Positions 13,414-23,418 of a stretch of 64,000 bases of DNA are shown here, one piece after another. This DNA is from Symsagittifera roscoffensis. Taxonomy: Eukaryota; Xenacoelomorpha; Acoela; Convolutidae. Position numbers and translations under genes: made by a program. The stretch is from positions 126,001 to 190,000 of the forward strand of contig NW_026971550.1 in the NCBI RefSeq assembly GCF_963678635.1. Direction: 5' to 3'. Position 1 is the first letter of the stretch, and the number at the start of each line of letters is the position of its first letter. Under the pieces are notes generated by a model. That model was not told the origin of the DNA. It ran no database searches and worked only from the letters and a program-made list of their open reading frames with translations.

Positions 13414-14458
13414 AAAAGGTGAACTTCAAAAACCACCTTAATTTAGTTAACAGTTTCACCTCTTAAAGATATTTTCGTGGACCGAACATTTTCTCAGATT
13501 TCATGCTGAAAAGCACTTGAACAAAATAAATCAAATTCAGCCAATCAGAAGCTTTTCCGAATCATCAACTCATTTTTAACACGACTTCTCTAGCCGACAA
13601 ATAACCACCCTCAAGCCAATCTCTTACTATAACTAAAAGACCTCCAGGTCAAAAATAAGCAAACCGCTAAACATTGACACCTGAAATAAACAAAGTTTCA
13701 ATATTACAACCCTCCCCAATCAAGTAGTACAAAGATCAACAATATTGTCCCAACTTAGATCTCAAAAACCTCTCAGGCAAAAATAACAAATTAGCCTAAA
13801 GAAAAAAAAAGAACATGATCATTTAGCCTAGAGTACGAATATCTCTCAGATACCCCCAATCATCCAAAAATTAAAAACAAAACCAGGAAGACACTTAAGA
13901 GCCCTACAAACTTCCCCTTCTCAAAAATTGCCGAAATCCCACCCACTTGTCAAAAAATCAATAAATAATCCGACCACACTTGAATTTTGCCTCAAAAAAT
14001 AAAAAGCAATTCGACGAAAAAATCACTTCTTCAAGTGCTATTTTCTCAAACAATTCACAAATTTCATAATCTATTTTCAATTCTTTCCAATTTTTTCAAA
14101 TCTTGTATAATTTTCATATCCGACATTTTAGAAATATTCATCCTCACCCTGATAATTTTTTGCAATTTTTTCATCATTTTTCTTCCCTAGCCCAAACCTA
14201 CGTAAGCTTCTCCAAAATCATTGACCATCTTCAGGTATGATATTTCAAATAAATATCTAAATGTTCCAACATCTATTCAGTAGAACAGATGTTTTTCTTC
14301 TTTTTATAAAATTTTTTACATTTTTGACATCCCTGATAATGACAGTATGCAAATGCAAAAGAATGCTATTGTAAACTTCGCATCAGCAACGATACTTTTA
14401 ATCCTTTTTATTGAAGAATTTACAATAAACATGAAATTTCTTCTTAATTAATAATTTT
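13414..14458 (+). other. AT-rich non-coding stretch between pol and the next ORF
   Basis: No convincing coding frame is present; the 67-codon frame at 13987-14190 is hydrophobic low-complexity and probably chance. A short inverted repeat (AGGTGAA ... TTCACCT, about 13420-13465) directly follows the pol stop. I see no promoter, tRNA or LTR terminus that I can support. Confidence 0.5.
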
Positions 14459-15158
14459 CAAACATTTTTTCCAAAACTGCTAGTCAACAACCCCCACATC
14501 AGTCCCAACCAACAACGTCCCAAGAACCTCCAACAACACCAACAAATACACGAATAAATAACCCTCATTCATCAACACGCATCTCTTTTCAAGACAATCC
14601 ATATACATTTGAAGACAGACACTCGAGATTGTCCGAACCACTAGAGCCAGTAATTCGCCAAGCATCGCTGAGCGAACCACAATACGAACCAGTATATAAT
14701 ATAAACACCCTCTCCAACAAGATCTTAATAGAGCAAGACATCAAAGTCAAAACCAAAACACACAAGAAATAAATCGACAAATTATTCATCCAAGACGAAA
14801 CTGAAATTTGCAAAACCCGAGAGTTCAATTCAACATACCTCTTTCACCAACAACAAATCATGTAAATATTTCTAGCAGTACAATTCAAAGTACCCCAAAG
14901 ACTCCATCTCAACAAAACACATCAAACATCCCATCAGATTATTTAGGTTCATTTCCTACATCTGAACGAATCAGAGAAAACCCTTTTAATCCCCCAACCA
15001 CTACAGAACAACTCCCCTATTGGGTGACACATGTTTTTCCTCGAGGCGAACCAATTTTAGTGAGCGATCCAATTGACCTTTCATCTGACACATCTTTGTC
15101 ACTATCTGAAACTCTTTCACTTCCTTCAACCCCTTCTTTAACTCGACGCCAGATATAG
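14459..15158 (+). pseudogene. S/T/P-rich ORF between pol and env-like region
   Basis: The best open part is 14808-15158 (116 codons), preceded by the same kind of composition in other frames from 14459. It is rich in S, T, P and N, with motifs such as 'STIQSTPKTPSQQN' and 'LSDPIDLSSD'-like stretches, and no recognisable domain. It lies between integrase and an env-like region, where errantivirus-like elements may carry extra ORFs. I do not assign a function. Confidence 0.4.
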
Positions 15159-15545
15159 AGAAAATTCAACAAATAACATACAACTACGATTAGGTTGGAA
15201 TTTATTCGTAGCAACCCCTCCATTATTTGGACAACATCACGAAAGTCACTGATTGCACAAATGGGCACTGAACAGGTTACAATACCGACAAGACATTCAC
15301 AAAGATATTCGAGACCATAACATACAAATACTTACACAAGACAACTTGACGCTTAAGTTTGAAATCACAGTAAAACTAAATAATATAATTCAACAACCCT
15401 TACCCCTAGCCCCTCCAAATATAACAGCTCAATTTTTACCTCCTCCGTTTATAACCACAAAAATAATCTAGAAATACGATAGATACACAAAAAAGACAAT
15501 TGGACATATCACCTTTTATAATCCATATTCAGGATTATCGTACAC

Positions 15546-17156
15546 ATGTATCTTTCAAAGATACTAAATTTTCAGACTCTTTTCTTTTTCAATTTTTCAA
15601 AACCAGATCATAACAATTCTTCCCCTCGGACAGGACCCCAGGACTTATTAGTCACACACTATGACTGTGAAGAAAATGAACAAAAAACGTTACACAAATA
15701 TGCAATAAACCAAGTCACTCAATGTGAATCCGAACCACAATCAATCAAAACAACAAATGTAAGAGCAACACTTTACTCTAAAGCGCGAGCTACAGCACTA
15801 ACAGGTTATAAATTCTCAGCAACATTTTCCGAAAAGAAAGTATATTGTTCCCAAGTTTCAAACGGAAACAAAAACAGATTAGACCATGAATCTTTCTACC
15901 AAAGTAACATCGAAAGACTATTGCACCTCAGCCCTTGCCAAAACGAACTTGGAAGATTGAAAATCACATCAAATAAAGGCAAAAACAGAAAACTAGTAAA
16001 CTTCCAAGTTTTTCCAGACTCCGCACATCAAGCTGAACTTGAAAAATACCACGGTCATATAAGACTAAATAAAAATTTCCATTTCACGGAGGACATGGAA
16101 GATTACCTTACGATCTCCATGATAAAAATTGGATACCACACTTTGGAATAAACCATCCCTCAATTTGTAAAGCAGAAACAAAAAATTAAAGATACCAAGA
16201 AAAAATGTTTTTTGATTCGAGACACAACTTGAAACAGTACAACTAACACGTGATTTAGAATATGACATTATAATTCATCAAGGAATCAGACTCTCTTGCA
16301 AAAACGACCAAGGATATTGCGATCCTACTACACGCTCACAAGCAACAATCGTTTGGTTCCCCGAAGATAGCTGTACCACATTTCAAGTACCAAAAATACA
16401 TGCTAGAATGATAAAATTTCACCAAAAATTTTTTATTGAAGTAATCCCGTTTGAAGATGTAAACCCTGATCGACTTAGACATTGTAATTATAAATTTAGA
16501 AACATCCATAATAAAGAAAATAAAATGACACGTTTCCAAATATACCCAGAAACGGAACTTGCAGGTAAATACAACAAATCACTTTACAAAACACAATATT
16601 CAGAAGTTCTTGTCGAATACGACGACGGTTTCGACATGAATACAGGAAAATTAAAAACACATGAAATGGCTACATCTCGTTCAACAACTGATGAAAAATC
16701 ATATGTCCCAGTAAATTTCCAAAAGAACGCAGGAAGAATTGGTGGAAAATTAAAACACCAAGACACAGACAGTACACGTTTACAAGAACTATCACTCATG
16801 AACAACACTCATTTTGGCGCAATCCACTATGACATACACTTAGACATGAAATTAGACTACGCAATAAGTAGAATTTTTGAGAAATATCTTTCACAGAACT
16901 TGAATCACATCATCAATTATGCGAACTTGAACGCACGCAGATTTTACAATCACTTGCACTAGCAGTACTTAAAATCCCTTATGCAGGATATTTATTTCAA
17001 ATTTTTTTGTCTACGAAGGAAAAACATTATGGTATTAAACTTGTTCCAAAAAAAGTATCACCTTTGAATGTTTTTGAAGATAAAAGATGCTATAAACGAA
17101 TCCCAATATTCTACAAAAATTAATTACATTTTGTTGATACACTCTCCCGCAGAGCT
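15546..17156 (+). pseudogene. Env-like ORF, N-terminal and middle part (broken)
   Basis: Two long frames cover most of this region: 15546-16151 (201 codons) and 16408-16962 (184 codons). They appear to be pieces of one protein separated by a frame change at about 16110 and stops up to 16400, and continued in a third frame to about 17156. Several cysteines, a position after integrase, and a hydrophobic segment in the C-terminal continuation (17815-18100) suggest an envelope-like membrane protein of an errantivirus-type element. No family signature is certain. An alternative is an unrelated accessory ORF. Old and broken in at least three places. Confidence 0.5.
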
Positions 17157-17515
17157 TATTTTTTAAAATAATAAGTCTCCTTCACCCATTTCAAATGTTA
17201 CACCCATATATTCCCCTCTAACCAGTGAGCCATCCAATAACAACGACCAAGATCACACCTAAATATCACTTGAACTTGAATACGTCATAATACTACTACA
17301 ACAATTACAACACCCTCAAACACTAACTATTCACCACCTCTCACGATCTATAACATCATCCAACCCATCAAGCCCAAACTCCTCTTCAAATTATTCACCT
17401 TCCCAAAACCCGACTTCCTCATCAACTTTATCCTCTGGTACCAACCGCGCTTACCGAACCTTTGAAAGAAAATTCCCAATTACATGCAAGCGTAGCACGC
17501 ATACTTTTTGCAGGA
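17157..17515 (+). mobile_element. Chimeric insertion interrupting the env-like ORF
   Basis: The env-like frame stops at 'cttatttttt' (about 17157) and resumes at 'cttatttttggga' (about 17516), so the roughly 355-bp insert is flanked by a near-repeat of CTTATTTTT. The insert matches 18806-19140 closely: both contain 'acacccatatattcccctc' and the proline/serine-rich coding segment, and both end with 'agcacgcatactttttgca'. That terminal phrase also occurs once in its apparent native place at 18107. This looks like a piece of the same element copied by template switching, not an independent transposon. Confidence 0.6.
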
Positions 17516-18480
17516 ACTTATTTTTGGGATACAGCAGTCCCAGGTGGATCAAAAAATAGCCACAATGTAGTACAATTAAATCCTGACGAAGATAAATACT
17601 ATCTTCTCACACCATATCCTACACTAATGCAACCACTCAAAAAAACTTCACCAGAAAGCGTTAGAGCTATTGCCCGCAACCCCAATATTGATTTATACTC
17701 TAAATCCGACATCCAACATCAAACTCGAACACAACAATTTCAGGAATCACTCACAAAAATGGACACAATACAACGATAATCCATAGATCAAAACCTACGC
17801 AAACTTGCAAAAACAGCAGGCTTTTCAGACATATACGCACAAGACTATATCGGATATTTTAATGATATAAAAGATTACATTTACTTAAATTGCGAAAAAT
17901 ACAGACCACAAAGTATATCACCAATAAATTTTTTTAGTTTTGTAAATCTCAAAAACGAACTTCTTGCCTTTCTAGGATGGCCCTATTACATCTTAGAAAG
18001 ATTGACTATATTATACGCAATGTTTATTTTTCTTGGATTTCTTTTCTCTCTCCTAAAAGGAATCTACAATACATGCGATATCCACACACACAAGTAAACA
18101 GACAAGCAAGCGTAGCACGCATACTTTTTGCAAGATTTTTTGGAATATTCTCAACATCAATCAATAAAATTCTTTTAGATGCTCAAATAAAAGAATACAA
18201 AACGAAGTTATCAACAACACAAACACGTATTACGAATCTTGAAACAATACAAATACAACAACTACAGCACCACAATTGCAAAACCTTAACCATAACCACC
18301 CCCTATCGTAAGTACCACGCAATTTCAGAAAAATCGCCCTAACAGACCTCATATCTTCGAGATAAAATTATCCACAAAGCACAATTCAACAAATTATAAC
18401 CCAACAACCCAACATGGACGACACATTGGGAACAAATTATAGAACAACCAATACCATTAATTTTCGTTCTCATAACAACC
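17516..18480 (+). pseudogene. Env-like ORF, C-terminal part with membrane segment (broken)
   Basis: After the insertion the frame continues ('WDTAVPGGSKNSHN...', 17519-17779) and then, past a stop at 17777-17779, to about 18090. This part includes a strongly hydrophobic run near 17975-18060 ('LTILYAMFIFLGFLFSLL' in translation), a probable transmembrane segment. A further frame, 17977-18342, covers a region with coiled-coil-like spacing ('LSTTQTRITNLETIQ'). A second short hydrophobic run (about 18445-18490) precedes a proline-rich frame. Consistent with a type I membrane protein, but broken. Confidence 0.5.
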
Positions 18481-18489
18481 ATCTTTTTA

Positions 18490-19179
18490 GTGTACGATGA
18501 GCCGCCAATTTGGATCCCTCCATCGATCAATTTCCCACCCAGCCAACCTCCAGGACAACCTCCCCATCATCCCACTTTTTGCTTTCCCCCATCTCAGTCA
18601 TCTCATCATAACACTTCATCCACCATGGAATCAGATACTAATTCCAACACCACAGTATATAACACTATCTCCCAATTCAACAACTCCGATATCGAAACAC
18701 CCGAAAAATTTGCCAACTCTGAACCCAGTCCATTCAAATTTTCCCAACCTCCCTTTCATCCCATCCATTCCCAAGTCAAAATTGAACCCCCTTCCCCTCC
18801 TTCTCCCATTTCATATGTTACACCCATATATTCCCCTCTAACCAGTGAGCCATCCGATAACAACGACCAAGATCACACACAAATATCACTTGGATTTGAA
18901 TACTTCATAACACTACAACAACAATTACAACACCCTCAAACACTAACGATTCACCAACTCTCACGATCTATAACATCATCCAACCCATCAAACCCAACCT
19001 CCTCTTCAAATTATTTACCTTCCCAAAACCCGAATTCCTCATCAACCCTATCCTCTAGTACCAACCGCGCTTACCGAACCTTTAAAAGAAAATTCCCAAA
19101 TACAAGCAAGCGTTGCACGCATACTTTTTGCAGGAACTTATTTTTGGGAGTCAGCAGTCCCATGTGGATCAAAAAATAG
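18490..19179 (+). CDS. Proline/serine-rich ORF, 229 codons
   Basis: This is the longest intact frame in the region. It starts MYDEPPIWIPPSINFPPSQ and is dominated by P, S, N and T, with runs such as 'SQPPGQPPHHP'. A hydrophobic segment lies just upstream in the same frame, so the true protein may have begun earlier as the cytoplasmic tail of a membrane protein. The last 30 codons are out of register: the frame enters the copied 'agcacgcatactttttgca' phrase and an env-like scrap. No domain is recognised, and the C terminus is probably not native. Confidence 0.4.
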   Translation: MYDEPPIWIPPSINFPPSQPPGQPPHHPTFCFPPSQSSHHNTSSTMESDTNSNTTVYNTISQFNNSDIETPEKFANSEPSPFKFSQPPFHPIHSQVKIEPPSPPSPISYVTPIYSPLTSEPSDNNDQDHTQISLGFEYFITLQQQLQHPQTLTIHQLSRSITSSNPSNPTSSSNYLPSQNPNSSSTLSSSTNRAYRTFKRKFPNTSKRCTHTFCRNLFLGVSSPMWIKK

Positions 19180-19450
19180 CCACAAAGTAGTACAATTAAA
19201 CCCTGACGAAGATAAACACTATCTTCTCACACCATATCCTACTCTCATGCAACCACTCAAAAAAACTTCACCAGAAAGCGTTAGAGCTATTGCACGCAAC
19301 CCCAATATTGATTTACAATCAATCGGTATATACTCTAAATCCGACATCCAACATCACATTCCAACACAACAATTTCAAGAAGTACTCACGAAAATGGACA
19401 CGATACAACGAAAAATTGAAGCAAAAAAATTATCCCATACAAAGCAGTAA
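19130..19450 (+). pseudogene. Second copy of an env-like C-terminal fragment
   Basis: The frame from about 19137 and 19247-19450 repeats the segment at 17516-17779 with a few differences (for example, it keeps an extra 'LQSIG' phrase missing at 17690). It ends KKLSHTKQ and stop at about 19450. A scrap of its end recurs at 21624. It is a duplicated fragment without a start. Confidence 0.65.
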
Positions 19451-21211
19451 ATAAATATATATTCTTTTCGCCAAAGCAATAAATATTATTACAATTGAAA
19501 ATAAATTAATAATTTCAAATCCCAAACCAAGCAGTAAACTTCATAATTTTCAAGCAGTAAATTAATACAAACTGTTCATAAATTGCAGATAGCAGTAATA
19601 ACCTTTTTACAGACGCTTCTTTATATTCTCGAGCCCATAAACTCTATCCAAATTCGCATTTCTCGCCCAAAAAGAATTGTTTAAAATAATGAATTTAAGT
19701 TTCAACTTTCACTGATAACAACTCTAACAAGCTTTAACACGTTTCAAACTTTACTTTAACCCAGTTGGAAAGGAATTATATAATAATCCAAACTAACCAA
19801 CGCAGCTTACTAAACATCACAAACGACAACCTAACAGCATGACTCGAAAAAGAAAACCCACGGTACCCAAACTGGATTAACAGCAGCTTAGAGCTGGATA
19901 AATTATTCTTTTGAAGACTATTTTTAAGTCTAAACACAAAAGAACAAAACACCAAAAGTCGAAAGACAAACCCAAAACAAACAATTTGATTTTTGAGAAA
20001 AAGACGTAACTAAAACAACAAAAAAAAACAAGAAAGAAAACACCATTAATAAAAAAAAACTCACTTTTGGGCTAACCAACCAGAAGAGTACGTCCTGAGC
20101 ATGCTCTATAGCCGGCTTCACCCACCGTGCTACATCCACGCTTTGAGACACCCACGACTCTGTTTTTGACGAGAGTTTCTCGAGTGTGAGTAGCTCTCAA
20201 AAATAACCGAAATAAACAATAACGCTTTTGCGATAAAAAAAATCATAAAATATCATGACTAAAAAACAAGAGTATCAAAGATTTATATATGTAAATAATA
20301 CAATGCAATATATGGATAAAATACAGCCCAAAGACGAGCAGCAAGGAACTTGACAACCCAATCACACTCCGACTACGGAATGGCAAAACCCACCCGACAT
20401 GCTGCCTACAATCACTACACTCAATGAATTTGAAGTACGACTTGGCATCGCAGCAAAGGAAACCCATTGCAATAGAACAATGGCCATCTCGATGTTGAAG
20501 CATACGTACAGATCCAAGTCACCAGGCACTGCATCCAAAGCCGATCTACATGCCGTTTCCAGACAAGATTGAAAATAGCAATGTTCCTATCTACCAGATC
20601 AACACTCATCACTCATCAGAAATCATTATACCATCTCCCAAAACGATCGTGATGACAGCTCTTCTTCCAAACCAGAAAAAAGAATATGCTCGCAACCTCT
20701 AAAGAAAAACACCACCATCCATCCTCCACTACAAAAAGAACATTGAAAAACTAAAAATCTCTAGTCCCCGGTTTGGTGGAACCAGATCTAAACTAGTATT
20801 TATCATTGGTTATTATTCTGATATTTTATCTCTATAAAATATCAAATACTAACCAATCATACTCCATCAAACTAACAACCTTTTTATTTGTAAAGTGTTG
20901 AAACTACTTGTAGTTTCAACACCAGAACAATTTGATTTTAAGTTAGAATACAGCTGTTCTCATTCTGGAATTAACTTGCGTAAACCTATGAACACTAGAT
21001 GTATTGACACTAGGAGATATAAGAGTAAGATTAGGATCGGTAATAGACTAAGAAGTTGCACGAATCTATCCGGCCAAAAATAAGATAGCGTGACGAGCAG
21101 ACGGTGTACTTTATCTGAAATTACTAAATGAGTACAGTACAACATACATAACTCACTAGGCTCGGTCTTTCCCTTTCCGTCGGGTCAACTATTTTCTCTG
21201 TCCAGAACCAA
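19412..21211. repeat. 1.8-kb direct repeat, copy 1
   Basis: The sequence from 'aaattgaagcaaaaaaattatcc' at 19412 to 'ttctctgtccagaac' at about 21211 recurs nearly identically at 21624-23418. It starts in the end of an env-like fragment and contains no long frame that I trust; the short minus-strand frames at 19930-20612 recur only because the DNA does. Its last 60 bp match the giant ORF of the neighbouring retroelement, so the repeat includes the edge of that element. A 5' or 3' LTR of the AT-rich element is a possible identity, but I found no PBS or TG...CA ends. Confidence 0.85.
20895..20922. repeat. 28-bp perfect palindrome (hairpin), copy 1
   Basis: GTGTTGAAACTAC and its reverse complement are separated by TT: a 13-bp perfect stem with a 2-bp centre. 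An imperfect larger hairpin lies just upstream (about 20795-20865), centred on GATATTTTAT-ctct-ATAAAATATC with outer ATTGGTT/AACCAAT arms. Confidence 0.9.
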
Positions 21212-21623
21212 TCCTAGTCCCAATCCTAGATTTGATATATAACACTCGCTATAATCACAAACTATATATTCTTATTCAAAACACTCCGTATAAACAATCC
21301 ACTCACACTGAAGAGCACAACATCATTAAAGCACTCGAATTGCTTAGGCCACTTCTGCAAACTAAACACATCATTCGTTTGCTAGCTAAACTTTTAACCT
21401 CATCTTATATCATCCACGATGTTTGTCCCCATGGTTTTTGTCACCGACGATTAGGTAATTTGAATGCAATGTTTCACTGATGAATTCAAACAACACTAAC
21501 CATTCTTATTCAATTTTTTCCTTTTTTCTTCATAAGCACAATCATCAATCATCTACAAAACAAAAAAAAATAAAAAACAGAAACTTTTTTATCAATTCAT
21601 AAATTTCTATTAACAAACTCAAA
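21212..21623. other. 413-bp unique spacer between the direct repeats
   Basis: Contains an 82-codon plus frame (21232-21480) with no recognised domain. Its phrase 'NTPYKQSTHT' faintly recalls the pol linker at 8.6-9.9 kb ('NNSPYK...'), but the match is too short to rely on. Confidence 0.4.
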
Positions 21624-23418
21624 AATTGAAGCAAAAAAATTATCCCATACAAAGCAGTAAATAAATATATATTATTTTCGCCAAAGCAATAAATATTATT
21701 ACAATTGAAAATAAATTAATAATTTCAAATCCCAAACCAAGCAGTAAACTTCATAATTTTCAAGCAGTAAATTAATACAAACTGTTCATAAATTGCAGAT
21801 AGCAGTAATAACCTTTTTACAGACGCTTCTTTATATTCTCGAGCCCATAAACTCTATCCAAATTCGCATTTCTCGCCCACAAAGAATTGTTTAAAATAAT
21901 GAATTTAAGTTTCAACTTTCACTGATAACAACTCTAACAAGCTTTAACACGTTTCAAACTTTCCTTTAACCCAGTTGGAAAGGAATTATATAATAATCCA
22001 AACTAACCAACGCAGCTTACTAAACATCACAAACGACAACCTAACAGCATGACTCGAAAAAGAAAACCCACGGTACCCAAACTGGATTAACAGCAGCTTA
22101 GAGCTGGATAAATTATTCTTTTGAAGACTATTTTTAAGTCTGCACACAAAAGAACAAAACACCAAAAAGTCGGAAGACAAACCCAAAACAAACAGTTTGA
22201 TTTTTGAGAAAAAGACGTAACTAAAACAACAAAAAAAACAAGAAAGAAAACACCAGTAATAAAAAAAAACTCGATTTTGGGCTAACCCACCAGAAGAGTA
22301 CGTCCTGAGCATGCTCTATAGCCGGCTTCACCCACCGTGCTACATCCACGCTTTGAGACACCCACGACTCTGTTTTGACGAGAGTTTCTCGAGTGTGAGT
22401 AGCTCTCAAAAATAACCGAAATAAACAATAACGCTTTTGCGATAAAAAAAATCATAAAATATCATGACTAAAAAACAAGAGTATCAAAGATTTATGTATG
22501 TAAATAATACAATGCAATATATGGATAAAATACAGCCCAAAGACGAGCAGCAAGGAACTTGACAACCCAATCACACTCCGACTACGGAATGGCAAAACCC
22601 ACCCGACATGCTGCCTACAATCACTACACTCAATGAATTTGAAGTACGACTTGGCATCGCAGCAAAGGAAACCCATTGCAATAGAACAATGGCCATCTCG
22701 ATGTTGAAGCATACGTACAGATCCAAGTCACCAGGCACTGCATCCAAAGCCGATCTACATGCCGTTTCCAGACAAGATTGAAAATAGCAATGTTCCTATC
22801 TACCAGATCAACACTCATCACTCATCAGAAATCATGATACCATCTCCCAAAACGATCGTGATGACAGCTCTTCTTCCAAACCAGAAAAAAGAATATGCTC
22901 GCAACCTCTAAAGAAAAACACCACCATCCATCCTCCACTACAAAAAGAACATTGAAAAACTAAAAATCTCTAGTCCCCGGTTTGGTGGAACCAGATCTAA
23001 ACTAGTATTTATCATTGGTTATTATTCTGATATAGTATCTCTATAAAATATCAAATACTAACCAATCATACTCCATCAAACTAACAACCTTTTTATTTGT
23101 AAAGTGTTGAAACTACTTGTAGTTTCAACACCAGAACAATTTGATTTTAAGTTAGAATACAGTTGTTCTCATTCTGGAACTAACTTGCGTAAACCTATGA
23201 AAACTAGATGTATTAAGACTAGGAGATATAAGAGTAAGATTAGGATCGGTAATAGACTAAGAAGTTGCACGAATCTATCCGGCCAAAAATAAGATAGCTT
23301 GACGAGCAGACGGTGTACCTTATCTGAAATTACTAAATGAGTACAGTACAACATACATAACTCACTAGGCTCGGTCTTTCCCTTTCCGTCGGGTCAACTA
23401 TTTTCTCTGTCCAGAACT
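21624..23418. repeat. 1.8-kb direct repeat, copy 2
   Basis: Near-identical to 19412-21211, about 2210 bp downstream. Visible differences are single bases and one-base indels, for example in the A-rich runs near 22230-22270. This copy continues without a break into the giant pseudogene on the minus strand at about 23.36-23.42 kb, so it represents the original junction and copy 1 is the derived one. Confidence 0.85.
23104..23131. repeat. 28-bp perfect palindrome, copy 2
   Basis: Same palindrome as at 20895-20922, unchanged, in the second direct repeat. The larger imperfect hairpin upstream has lost some pairing here: 'gatatagtat' replaces 'gatattttat' near 23030. Confidence 0.9.

Noticed and set aside
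19930-20612. Minus-strand ORFs of 60-86 codons repeated at 22.0-22.8 kb
   Set aside because: They recur only because the whole 1.8-kb DNA is duplicated. They are short, hydrophobic, and show no domain.
20600-20640. Hammerhead ribozyme core (CTGATGAG on the minus strand)
   Set aside because: No GAAA at the required position after a stem II, and no closing stems.
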